Under the pieces are notes generated by a model. The model was not told the origin of the DNA. It made no database searches and worked only from the letters and a program-made list of their open reading frames with translations. Below, one piece after another: positions 36,985-48,789 of a DNA stretch of 64,000 bases. The first letter of the stretch is position 1. Every line of letters begins with the position of its first letter. The translations under genes and the position numbers were made by a program. Origin of the DNA: Stictocephala bisonia (lineage: Eukaryota > Arthropoda > Insecta > Hemiptera > Membracidae); NCBI GenBank assembly GCA_035578905.1, contig JAQJVL010000031.1, positions 2,881,559-2,945,558 on the forward strand, written 5' to 3'.

Positions 36985-39825
36985 GGCCTCTCGTCATCTC
37001 TCTGCTGCATATAATACCTCTTCTGGGGTTTATCAATCAATATGTATTTAGTTTTGAATTATTATTTTCTGGCCAAAAGGATATTGTAGTTAATTTTTTA
37101 TTTTTAAGGAAAACACGTCACTCACCAGTTTTTAATGAGAACGCAGGCCTGTGCGTGAACTTTATTCAACGAGTGAAGTTACGCATGTACCTTTATAATA
37201 GGGTGCTCTCCCCGGTCCGTACCGTTAACCACCACGCCTGCAATTTGCCTGAGTAAACGTATGTCTCTTGTATTAAGAGAAGAAAATATCTCAGTCTTTC
37301 GAGTTTGGAGTTCACTTTAATTAATATACACCACTGTGTGCATGGAAAATAACAAACAACTACAAATATAAAAAATAAAGTGTTATTTTTTTTATAAAAA
37401 TTATTTACGAGGGGAAATCGAATATTAAACACGCTTAAGAGGGCCAACATATATAATAAATGAAACTATAGTCACTGACAAACTTAACAACAACAAACAT
37501 AATGAAGGAGCTCATTCGATATATACAATTTGAGACATTAGTTTTTAATTACTTAATGCTTTAGATAACGAAATCATAATTTTAAAAGGTACAAATATTA
37601 CTTCATACTTCTTTGAGTTATGGGTGTGTTTTCCTTTTGATTTCAGGTTATTAACAAACACTTTTCAGGACTGTCAAAAATAATAATTTAAAATGATACA
37701 ATTCTGGAACAATATAACACTAAAAACATATATAACTTCCACCTGAATCCCGCACTATCTTAGCCTTTGTGAGATAAAGCATACATGCAGAGTTGCAGCT
37801 TTATTCTTCAACTCTCTACCTGACCATTTGAAAGGATTCTTGTGAATTGACTAAAGACTGCCACAACCAACTGGCTCCTGCCCGTATTATATACAGTGGT
37901 ATTAAATTTGTTTTACAAACACTTTTATATAAATTTGTACAAATGTTATACAAATGTGTTTTGACTAAGTAAATTGACTATTATTTTACTTTTTAACTGC
38001 ATACAGACAACTTAGTAAATCAGGTTTTGTTCTTTGATTGAATTTGAACTATAAAATATTGCAATGAAAAGAAACGGGGGAGGGTAATACCATTATCGGG
38101 GCTGATGTAGCCACAAATTGAGACAAATTGAGGGGGGGGGGGTTGTATTCGTAGGAGCTGAGAGAGCTGAAGTTCTGGAGGAAAAGAAATTCTTAGATTC
38201 ATTAAGAATAACACAACTAAACGTCAACAGAGAATGTAATGTTGAACAACATAAGGTCTACCTACAAAATGTCAAACATATAAAAAATATTTAAAATTGG
38301 TTTATCTACATATATAAAACATATATTTAACTATTCACAGTTGAGTTGATAGATTTTGATTTTATCGTGTGGTGAAGTTTTAATATAGAAGTTACAAAGC
38401 GTTTGTTTTTGCATTTGTCTTTATGTTTAGTTTGATTACAACTTGGTAAATTTTATCACTTAAAGTTGCTTGTTTGTTATTTTTGTAATAAAATTACAAA
38501 CTTGTAGTTACCTTTTTGTTAAGTTTTCGTCCGTTCAGTTTTTTTTCTTCACTTACCTATACTTGTCTTTAATCTTTTTCATCTAGTAATGACACTCTGC
38601 GTAGTTGCCACCGTTAGGTACGGGCTCGCATGAGCAATAGTGAATATGTTATATTTATATCTTTTTCTTTCCCTTTTGTTATCGTCCGTTTACTACTTTA
38701 CACATTTAAGAAATTGTTAAAAATTACTTATCTTTAATTATTTTTTGGTTGATGATTATTATACGTTTTAATTTATGAACTGTTTTATCGTCAGGTAACA
38801 TCTTGAATAACACTTCAATATTAATACACCTAGTCCATCATAGCTTGGCTAAATTTATTTTATGATGTAAAATATTATCACATAAGTTAAGTTGACTTTC
38901 TTGGTTACACAATTACAGGTAAAGAAAGACATATACCACAATTTTGTACTAAGTAAGCTATATAAATCTCTCTATAGTAGTTATATTTTCTTATTCTGAG
39001 TTTAATGTTGTTATTTTTTCTCCCCAACAACAATTGTTTATTTTATGCTATTTTTGTGCTTTGAGGCACGGATGACAGAGATGACGTTTAATAATAGTAT
39101 TGTAATTTTCATAATACTATCTATGATAACTTCTACAAGAACAATTATATACAGCTATTGATATGGCATGTTTCAAGAAAAGTAGAAAATCAAATTACAT
39201 AAATAAATTTTAAATCATTTGAGCTACCTTATTTCGCCGTTTAAAAAAATATATTAAAATGTTGAACAATCATTGTAACTTATGTTTCAATGAAGAGGGA
39301 AATATTAGATTCATTATATACTAGAATTCGCATAGTTACGCCAGTTAGCGCCAAATGCCGTACACAGGTCATTAAGGTAATGGCCAACATGTTTGCTTCA
39401 TATGGGCTCAATTAAGGAACATGATCCTTAATTACTTTGGATTGTTAATACTAAAAATAAGTGAATAATTGGAGAGTAAAATAGTTACAAAAACTGCTTT
39501 ACTGATCACATTACTTTAATATATTGTACTTGTATTTATTAATAAATTAATGTTATAAAACAAATACTTACATACATGCACATTAGCTCCAAATATCTCC
39601 TTTAAAACATTGATTTTATTTTCAATTTTGAAGTTAAATATTAAAAATAGTGTTTTAAGCATACTACGGATTACGCTTTTTGGTAATTAATTGCAATACA
39701 ACATGAATGTATTTGCAATAACTAGTTGGAACTAACCAATATATTTGTCCCGACATAAAATAAAAACAAAAATAAGTAGTTTCAGGTTTAGTTTTATTTC
39801 ACGAATAGGTTTTTGATTAGCTTAA
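36985..39825. other. Mixed stretch, mostly AT-rich, no gene recognised
   Basis: At 37796-37850 (+) a short open segment reads RVAALFFNSLPDHLKG, resembling the F/W-NSLP helix near the C-terminus of CR1/Jockey-type polyproteins; it is only about 20 codons long. An 11-G tract lies at 38132-38142. Otherwise nothing. Confidence 0.4.
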
Positions 39826-39843
39826 TACGTGTTGGTACATATA

Positions 39844-40088
39844 CAGTACAAGAGAACGTCACAAAACACAAATATTACATTATAAGCACAACATGCAAAA
39901 ATATACTACAATACAAGCACACATTCAACAAAATTATAAAATACAAGCACATAGTGCTCAAATGTACTGGAGTATATTTGTGCATTTTGTGCTTGTATTT
40001 AATATATTTGTGCAATTTGTACTAATTGTATTGTAGTGTTTTTTGTGCATTTTTGCTTATAATATTTGTGTGACGTTCTCTTGTACTG
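39844..40088. repeat. Long palindrome of the TCTGAGGAAG tail family
   Basis: CAGTACAAGAGAACGTCACA at 39844 is matched by its reverse complement TGTGACGTTCTCTTGTACTG ending at 40088; the inner sequence (ACAAATATTACATTATAAGC and so on) is likewise mirrored, with an axis near 39966. The arm sequence corresponds to the distal part of the tail copies at 22.9 and 23.3 kb, including the adjacent ACGTGTTGGTACATAT at 39826. The 70-codon frame over it is an artefact. Confidence 0.88.
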
Positions 40089-40089
40089 A

Positions 40090-42690
40090 TTAATTTCACA
40101 TCGCATTGCCTTATTAATGTGAAATAAATATTATAAAACTAATGAATATAACAAATACATTTTTTTTTTAGTTGTATACCTTTATATAATAATAATTCTC
40201 TAAAATAAGTTTTATCCATTTATCTGAACTATAGTGATATGAATAAGCAACTATGCCTGAAGACTTTTAATTAAATAAACGTCTTTAAGCAAAAATCATT
40301 AAAACATTTTTCATCTTATATTTAAGTATTGCAACGTAATCCATTGCTTAAAAATGTTGTTAAAAAATGTCTATTTATTTATCACCCAACGTAATCTCAT
40401 TTCATATTTTATTATTTAAAATACAAAAACTCTTTAAAATGATCGCAATTTCAAAGTACACACTGTTATTTGCATTATAATAAAACTATTTAGATATAAT
40501 CTTCTTAAAAGAGAGGTAAAGATTCATGCGACATAGTTTAAATTTAAAAAGAATGAAAGATTCCTCTTATACACTTAAATAACACCCTTTACAAACAGCG
40601 ATGTCGTTGATGCAGATGTGGGGCACAGGGATCAAAGCAGCTCAGACGGAAGGTATGTTTTATAAATATTTTATGATGTTTATTTTGCATTTACTGAACT
40701 TATAAAATATTTACTTTCATCTTTGCACCAAGTTGTGATTTCTTTATTCTTTACTGCTACCTTACTTCTACAACAATATTTCTTATTTTGTAACATGGAT
40801 TATTTATTATATTGTTGAGTGTTATAGAAGATCTGCGGTTTTGAATGTATTTAAGAGTTCTTTGTAAAATAAATATTATTATTCTTATTATTCTTTGATT
40901 TTCATTAGATAGTCATAGAAAAAAATCAGGTGAAGCATTGTGAGTATAATGCCTATAAGATATAGCTAACCAAAATCTGAGTTTCAATGGGGTTTCCATT
41001 CTTTCACAACATTATTTTATGTAAATTATAGTTTTAATATTTAACGATGTATATTGTAGATTAATTCATATTATATACCTGCAAATTTGTATCTATTTTC
41101 TTAAAGGTTTAGATAGTTTTATATGACACGTTATCTAGTAATGACAAGTACCCAGTAATGAAAATTGTATTGCATTTTGTTAAATAAATAGGTTTAGGTC
41201 TATGTTATTTTTTTATTAATATTTCTATTTACTAACCCACAAATGGGGGAAAAATAGTTGATAAGTGCCATTATTTACGCTTTAAAACTAGCTATGATAT
41301 GGTCATTTTATATCTTATTCAAAATTTAAGCTACCAATATTGACACCTCTTTACTTGGGAAATTTTCGTTCTTTACATTAAAAGTTGGTGTATATCTAAA
41401 ATAATTTACATCATGATTTATTTTTTATCTCTTATGAATATGTATGTGTGGGTAAAGTTAAATTAAAATGGACGTATTTTATTGTGGAACCTTCGACTTT
41501 TACTATTTTAAAAATAAAATTAGTGATTTTAAAAATGTCCCTATCTTTTATTTGCAGTTTCCTTGCCATCAGAGGAAATATTGACGTTTACTTTGGAGAA
41601 AACGTTAGTAAACATGTGATATGACATGGAATGGCAGTATAAAGTTTTGTAGTGACGTGTTATTGTTGCAGTCAGTAGTTTACCAAGTAATATAAAAAAG
41701 ACTACAGTAGCAAGACTAATGATACTATGATTATGTATGTCCTACTGTCAAAACAAAACATAATTCAGCTTTCAACTTAAGTTTAGAAAGACTCTACTAC
41801 ATTTTACAACATTTATGTAAAAAAGCATTATGTAATACAATTGTACATACTATTTAAAAGCATAATTTTAAATATTTAATATCATAATAAGATGACTTAA
41901 TTAAAACTTCAGAAACAAACATGACTACAGAAACAAGAGGACAGTATAGTGGCAGTAGCGAACCATACTTGTGAGACAAATGAAACCGACTCGACGCAAG
42001 CGGTGGTAGATGTCGTGTCACAGACTTATATACTAATTAAGTCTTATAACACCACTTTTGACATAAACATCAATCACGTGTGCTGCAACAGCTGATTACC
42101 TCACCAGTAGTTTGCAAGTGACCACTCTCTCTCTCTATTCTCTTCATATCTCTCCCTGCCTCTCTCCAGCACTCACTGAAATTACTAATTGCTGTCCTAA
42201 TGGTATACCATACAATCAGCCGTGGTTTTATTTGAGACCATTGACTATTACATAGCAGCACAGGCACCCGGCTACAGCTAATGCAATGCCTTTCTGTTTG
42301 TTTCTGCAGTCGATCATAATAGACATGCTACTAATACCAAGCCTATTTTGATTCTATCATACAATATTTGTAAAATATCATTATTTGTAGGTATAACAAC
42401 TATTTCAAAAGTAGATTGCTTTTGATTTATTTAAAACGTTTCAATATATTTATCGCCAACTGAAATTATAGGCTAACCACTTGAGTATTAATTAGTGATT
42501 TCCAATGGGAAATATTTCTGTTGTTAGGTTGTAGTGTGGATTGAATCTTCTTTGTTTTGAATGAAATACATTGAGACACTTTCACACAGATTTGCAGCAA
42601 ACGAAAATATAATATTTAGATCATTTTGGAGGTTATTGATATGTATTAATTTAATATGAAGTACAGGGTAAGAGAGAAAAACAGTTTTTG
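40090..42690. other. AT-rich stretch with one exon-like segment and a CT tract
   Basis: Besides the exon candidate at 40599-40652, a pyrimidine tract (CT-rich, about 42124-42172) ends in a strong acceptor-like CTCTCTCCAG followed by 33 open nt and a GTATAC donor-like site. The 65-codon minus-strand frame over it has no known motif. Nothing else recognised. Confidence 0.4.
40599..40652 (+). other. Candidate 54-nt internal exon
   Basis: CTTTACAAACAG precedes and AAG|GTATGT follows, a strong donor. The 54 nt between are GC-rich in an AT-rich setting and open in two of three frames; one reads DVVDADVGHRDQSSSDG. Length is a multiple of three, as in cassette exons. The acceptor tract is only moderately pyrimidine-rich, and no neighbouring exon is seen. 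Confidence 0.3.
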
Positions 42691-42699
42691 ATGCCCTTT

Positions 42700-44540
42700 A
42701 AAAAATAATTTAAAAGGTTATTAAAAAACACATTAAAAAATATTTGTTAATATGTTTGCAAGAGGATACAAAATAAAAAGTTTTTATAAAAAATATAATT
42801 CTGAAGCACTTAAAAAATGACGATGGTAAAAATTATGTTATTAAAAGATAATAATTTGAACTACTCCGACCCCAAACAAATAGGAATGCTTTTTAAGAAA
42901 TACTTTGCAAATGAGGTAGATACAAATATAAAACCACAATAAAATTTAAAAAATCAATCTAATGTAGTAATAAACAATAATGGCATACCAATATTTAATT
43001 TTAAACAAATATCAAAGGGACACTTTCCTGCAAAACAAAATTGTCTTCAGAATACGACGACGTTTCTATAAAAATAATAAAAGAAGTTGAATTTTTTATC
43101 ATCAAACCTTTGGGGCTTGTAACAAATTATACCTTTATAGCAAGCATAGTTGGTTTTACACAGTTAAACGTATCAACAATTATTATACAAACAAATTTGA
43201 AATGTCTAATTATAGACACATAGCCATTCAACCCTCAATATCGAACATATTTAAGAAATGCATGTTGAAATATCTTGAAAGTGACTTAGATAAAAATAAC
43301 TTACTCTGTCTTCAGCAGTATGATTTTAGAAATTATAAATTTCTTTATCAGCTTAGCTTATAAGTTTCACGGATGCTGTCATAAACACCACTGAAAAAGG
43401 TAATATAGCAATAGGGGCATTTTCAAACCTATCTAAGGCTTTTGACATTGTATGTCACTCTACACTTGAAGATAAAATACCGAAATTCGGACTGAAAGGA
43501 GTGTCTTTTAAATTAACTGAATCATACTTTTTAAATCGCATGCAATTCATTTCCACAACACATACATATTAAATTCCATTTTACTTTAAACATAAAACTC
43601 GCCTCATGAAAATATAAACTACTTCGTATCTCAAGGGACTGTCTTAAGCCATTTTTTTATTAATTTGTTGTATAAAAGGATTGACATTTGTTATATCATA
43701 CGACATTTTTTAAAACAAATATCTTGACAACATTTGCATGTATGCAGATAGTATAAGAATTTCTGAATAACTTTTAAAAATTTGGAAAAAAAAACACTTT
43801 GATTGAATATTTCGTGAAGCTAAGAAATAAAAATTACAGATATAAAGGTTTTAAATAAGAAATACAGTTTGAAACAGAAGCAACAATTTTGGGTTGCACT
43901 TTGACAATAATTTAAATTGGAATTCACATATTGATAGCGTCTGTAAGAGTTAGTTCTGTATTGTATGTTTTACGAAAGTTAAAATGTTTTAGCATGTTGA
44001 AGGTATTGAAAATTATATATTTTGCATACAATTAGCCCTACATATAATATGGAATTTCTTTATATAGAGCAACACGTGCAAACACTTTAGACTTATTCTG
44101 AAATTACAAATATCAGCAATCAGAACTATATTACATTTGAATAATGTCCGAAGAAAGTATCATGCAAAAATCATTTTATAGAATTAGGTATAATGACAGT
44201 TAATGGATACATATTTGAAACTATTCCCGTTGGAAAACAACATTTGTCTTATACGATGATTGAACAGAGTTTATATCTTATATCTGATTATATTCAGATA
44301 CACACATGAATATAATACAAGAAGAAGAAATATATTCATACAAAATACTCGTAGTAGGGAATTTAACAAAACAATCGCCTACATAATGTTGAATAACATT
44401 TTTTTTTTTACTAGAATAAACATTAGAGATATGAAAAATTCTAAAAACTAAAATTAGAAGTAATCAAATAATTATATTTTAAACGAATCCCTCTATCCAA
44501 TTAAGGAATATTTTGAACAATCTTAAAACGTTATAATAAT
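42700..44540 (+). pseudogene. CR1/Daphne-like reverse transcriptase, heavily decayed
   Basis: Moving between frames on the plus strand, the whole RT can be followed. Before the core: DPKQIGMLFKKYFANE (about 42870) and SSEYDDVSIKIIKE (43044). Fingers: NYRHIAIQPSISNIFKKCML (43209). QYDFRNYKF follows (about 43317). Motif A: LSKAFDIVCHSTLEDK with the Asp at 43444-43446. Motif B region: VSQGTVLSHFF (about 43633). Motif C: YADS at 43741-43752, where YADD is normal. Then LGCTLTIINLNWNSHIDSVC (about 43895), HLNNVRRKYH, and YTHEYNTRRRN (44291-44323). At least six frameshifts and several stops are present, and the second catalytic Asp of YADD is Ser. It is a long-dead copy, older than the one at 1-2990. 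Poly(A) or 3' tail is not clear. Confidence 0.85.
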
Positions 44541-44832
44541 GCTTTGTATAAATTAAAATAATACCATTTAAAGCACATTCTAACTTAAAATACGCAACAT
44601 TGTGTATGCTGTTTCATAATTAATAAAATCAAATATTTAATTAAAATAATTCAAAAGGCGGTATTTCAAAACAATATCACCAGTAGTCTTGACACACCAT
44701 TTAGTAGTCACACATGCAACACAAGACACTATAAATAATTTTAATTCATAAACTTAATATACCTACTGTTGTTTGAAAGTTATTTATTAGCATTGGATTG
44801 TTCATGATATAAGGATTAATATTCGGAGATTT

Positions 44833-45695
44833 ACAATGCTTTAAGTGTTTAGGAACAAACACAACGTTTCGACATGTATAACAAACTTCTGCCGTCTTCA
44901 GGTGTACTTACTAACCTAGCCTACATCTAAAAAAATTTTTTTTTGGCTTGGAGGTTCGTCATGAGGAAATATAAAAAAAACATACTTTCAAACACAACAG
45001 AACTGTTCTAAAACACAGGGACGATTACAACCCCTCCTCTCCCCAAACAGCTTGCACAGTCCACCTAGGCATCGCTTAAAGGGGGCTAACCCCCACTACT
45101 CGTCACGGATAGGCTTACCGCAAGGATTCAATTCGTCTTTGACGGTCGTGGTGAGTTGATCTCGAGAGTGTAGTGGTGCGAGGTCTCCTTCCCCCCGCCT
45201 CAGTGGAATTGGAAGCTAGTTGGATGTGTTGAACATTTTCATATTTTTCCATTTATTTCGTGTCTCATTGAATATTTTGTCTGTTTAATAACCTGATCTA
45301 TGCTCTGTCAAATTTGTTCATATTTTGCATTTATTTTTGTATTTAATTGAGTATTTGGTCTATTTAATAAATCAAATTAATAAAAAATAACACTTGCTCT
45401 GTGTTTTATTGACTGATTTAATTTTATGCATTTCTTTTCTTTTTCATATTGTATATTATATTTCATGTAATTATGTTATGTGTGATAGTTTTTTAAGAAC
45501 TTTTGACTTTCAACAGTAATCTTTAGTATCTACCATGTAGTATTAAGTCTTTACTGATTTAGTAGGGGTTAAGGAAAAAAATGTTTTAGAAGTAGGCTAA
45601 GTTAGTAGGTATACCTGAAGACGGCAGGTGTTTGTTATACCTGTTCAAACGTTGTGTTTGTTTCTTGAACACTCAAAGCATTGGAAATATCCAAA
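44833..45695. mobile_element. Element with inverted tails, Penelope-like in style
   Basis: The left end 44833-44930 is the reverse complement of the right end 45590-45690: CCTGAAGACGGCAG, then GTTTGTTATACATGTCGAAAC (right copy slightly changed), GTTGTGTTTGTT, CTTAAAGCATTG. Between lies a GC-rich 230-bp block (45015-45235) and AT-rich sequence with an imperfect internal repeat (45245-45400). Inverted or partial terminal repeats with a CTGAAGA...GAAACG tail are usual in Penelope-like elements, but no RT or GIY-YIG coding is present, so it is a nonautonomous or deleted copy. Confidence 0.55.
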
Positions 45696-48150
45696 AATTA
45701 TCTACATATCTTCCCTAATATGCCTTCGGCTGTTCCTGGATGTCGCAGAAATAGTAAAATTACCAACGAATATGAACTAAAATTGTAGTTTGATTGCTGC
45801 ACTAAACAAATAGTATCACAATTGAACAGTTATGACTAAACGAAAATGTAGATAAAACTCCCTATGAAATATAAAAACTGGGAAAGAAACATTTGGAATA
45901 AATTCCAAGATATGTAAGGGGTGGCGGGTATTTGTAGTAACCCTTAAATACAATATACAATATTCATAATAATTTTGTATAATGACCAAGACTAGTTATT
46001 TATAAAACAAAAGTTTAGTTTCACTTCAGATATTCCTAGAATTTTCAACAAACATCAACGAATCATCCCTTTTTCCACCCTTGGTAACGTCAAGGATAAT
46101 ACCATTACACTTTTATAACCCCGTCTGCGTTGCCACTTTATTCTCTAATGCAAGTCATTGGTTTACCAAGCAATATCCTCCTTTAGTTTTCTCATTCATC
46201 TCAACGAAATGTTTGTTTACCCCTGTATTTTATAAATGAAAACGACTACCGTGGCAGTACTAATAAAGTTATGAAAATATCCTTATTTAAATACAAAAAT
46301 AATTTACTTTTTCAATAAATTTTAGAAACATCTAATAAATTTTAAAATTACATATGTAATAATTAAACAAGTACTCTTAATATGCTTAGAAAACAATTTA
46401 AAAATAAAATTTAAAAATATTTCGTATTACAACCAGAGAACTTTTTAAGACTGAATGTATTAAAAAAATTATACAAAACTATTAAAGCTTATTATACTGT
46501 ATATTATTTACTGAAAATAAATCATTTATGGATTGATATGGTTATTTATATGATCAATGAAATTTTATAAAGGGAAATTGATTCGTTTGATTTGCATATT
46601 AATAATAAGTAACGGTATTTTATGGCATCCATGATTGTAAGAAGAGGAATTTAAATTCAAAAGAAATATAAAAATGTTAGTGACAATTTATATTACATAT
46701 TGACGGAAAAAAAATCACTTAATATTAATATTGGATAGATATACCTCCCTTTTACTTATAATATGAATAGTTCAATCCATTAACCTCAAACTGATACCTG
46801 TGATATTAAACTGCTGAGCCAGGTTGGTGGGTTGTAATCACACTGTTGGCAAAACCAATACCTGAGTTCAGAATGCAAGGGTGGCAGTTACACATTACTT
46901 TTGGACATATGACATTCATTGAATTTGAATATACGGTCATTTATATGCCATCGTCATTTTAATCGTTGAGTGATTATAATCTGTTTATTAGTAGAACCCT
47001 AATCAAATACGTAATGCTTAATAAAAAAGGTTTAACACAAACCATTTACATTATTTATTCTACTGCTTCTACTATATGAGAAGCATTATTATTACTACAT
47101 TACTATCTGAGAAACTTATAAAACTAAGCACTTTTAGAAACTGTCGCATTTCCAGCTAGAAGTAATATATGAGGGAAAAAAATATCTCAATATTGGTGTG
47201 AGAATCCTAATTATTAAATTTTTAATTTTTCCAAAATAAAAAGGCTGAATGTGAGGAATACTAGTTGAAATTTTGTGTCATACACAAAATAATGAGTGTT
47301 TTAAATTTCCAATAAAAATACCTCTCCTGTTATGACAGAAATATTTTAATTACTTAAAAAATTATATTTATAGGTGCAGTAACAACGTACCGAGTTTTAT
47401 TGATTTATCTGTAAACTTTTGGAAATCGTTGAGCCGGAGTGGGAATTTATAAACACCCTGTATGTTAAAGAACTATACATTCTCAAAGTGAAGGAAAATG
47501 TGTTACTATAAATATCACCTCATAGTACGAGAGGAAAAGTCAATGAATAATAACTGAGGATGCCTAACAAGTTGGATACTTGATGGTACAGGCAAGTAAT
47601 ACAGTAAAATAGGTTTTATGAAATGCCTTTGGCAAATTTGATGAGAGCTGAGCTGAGTGGGTCTTTGAAGAGAGTCACTCGACATAAAACTTTCATGATG
47701 AAAGAACTGGTATTCTTTTGAGTTTATTACCATTGGCCTTTTCTTAGTTGAAATTGAAAATTAAAAAATAATACATTCGCGTTGTTGTTCAAAATAGTAT
47801 TCAATAATAAATTATTTAATTTAGTTATTGAATATGCTCTTATGCTTTAATTTGTTATGTTTATAACATTAACAAATATTATGAATTTAAAGTTCAAAGA
47901 ATCAACACATAGGCCTATTTAACAATACATTTTTGAATCTATTTTATTTCACTGTTAAATTTAGTTTATGTTTACATTTAAAAAAATGCTTTTAATCATT
48001 TATCTAAATAATTATGTTTTCCCTTTGGTAATTGTAAGTCATCTAGGTTATAAGATGAAAAGGGTAAGTCAGTTTGTCAAAAGAAATACATACAAAACTG
48101 TTCTTTTATAATTTTGGTTTACTGGGCCCTTTGAATACCCTCGTCAACCG
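45696..48150. other. AT-rich stretch, no gene recognised
   Basis: Nothing firm. A 72-codon minus-strand frame at 47515-47733 has no motif. ATAAACACCCTGTATG at 47449 resembles termini common to some insect DNA transposons but stands alone. Confidence 0.45.
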
Positions 48151-48780
48151 TATAACATTTGTCGTGGTGGTTACGATAGTTTCGGCATTAAAATGCCATT
48201 TTCAAAAACAATCTGTCAAAAAGGACGTTGTAAAACTTTACAAAACACGCAGAAACAATACAAATTGACATTTAAAACCTTTAAACTATGTATAAAGTCA
48301 GGCATGTTGCAACAAATAAGTTATTCCAGGTGTATTGGTATTGTCAGTTGAACTCTGTTATCTCGGTGTTGGTTTTTGATTTAAAATACTATTGAAAATA
48401 AATTAAGGTTTAAACTATTGCTTGTTGTTCAAAAAATGTTCATCGTAGTCCTTTTTGTATGAACCTTATATCTCGTATTCTTCAAGGGTTTCTTATTACC
48501 TTTTCTGCTTGTGTGGAGGATTTGTACTCAGTACGCACATAATTAATTTAATGGTTTTCGTCTACCAGATTCTGGACGAATGTTGATTTTTGTTCGTCAT
48601 TTTTCGAGTCAGTATGGTGTTCTTTCTATCTTGTTTTTCCAATATAAATACTCAATAATCACACTGAATTCTATACACAGCTGATTTTTCATATTTCTCA
48701 ATATCTTTTTTGTGATATTTAATTGGTTGAAAGTCTTATTATTTGTTCAGAAAACTAGTTTGCTTCAATGTTTTTTTTTA
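48150..48780 (-). pseudogene. Penelope-like element remnant: GIY-YIG region and tail
   Basis: On the minus strand EKSAVYRIQCDY (about 48695-48655) fits the GVYxIxC part of the GIY-YIG endonuclease of Penelope-like elements. After a one-base shift IYIGKT (within 48652-48632) fits the YIG motif with its Lys/Thr. Further on come NKNQHSSRIW and an Asn/His-rich segment. About 430 nt downstream on the same strand is a stem GGCATTTTAATGCC followed by GAAAC (48197-48179), the usual look of these elements' tails. The RT domain is missing. Stops and shifts are frequent. Confidence 0.6.
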
Positions 48781-48789
48781 ATCCTTTAG

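Noticed and set aside
37190..37255. Minus-strand GCGTGGTGGTTAACGGTACG, SINE-like A box
   Set aside because: No B box within a plausible distance.
37796..37850. RVAALFFNSLPDHLKG resembling a retrotransposon C-terminus
   Set aside because: Too short, and no collinear motif was found on either side; mentioned only in the region entry.
42070..42267. 65-codon minus-strand frame in a less AT-rich patch
   Set aside because: It overlaps the CT-rich tract, has no motif, and no start context or partner exon.
45719..45788. Short frame MPSAVPGCRRNS resembling the start of a THAP domain
   Set aside because: Only about 22 codons to a stop; the downstream Trp, Pro and zinc-binding Cys/His were not found.
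46800..46875. tRNA-like look with TTGGTGGGTTGTAA and GAGTTCAGAATGC
   Set aside because: Both boxes deviate too much from consensus.
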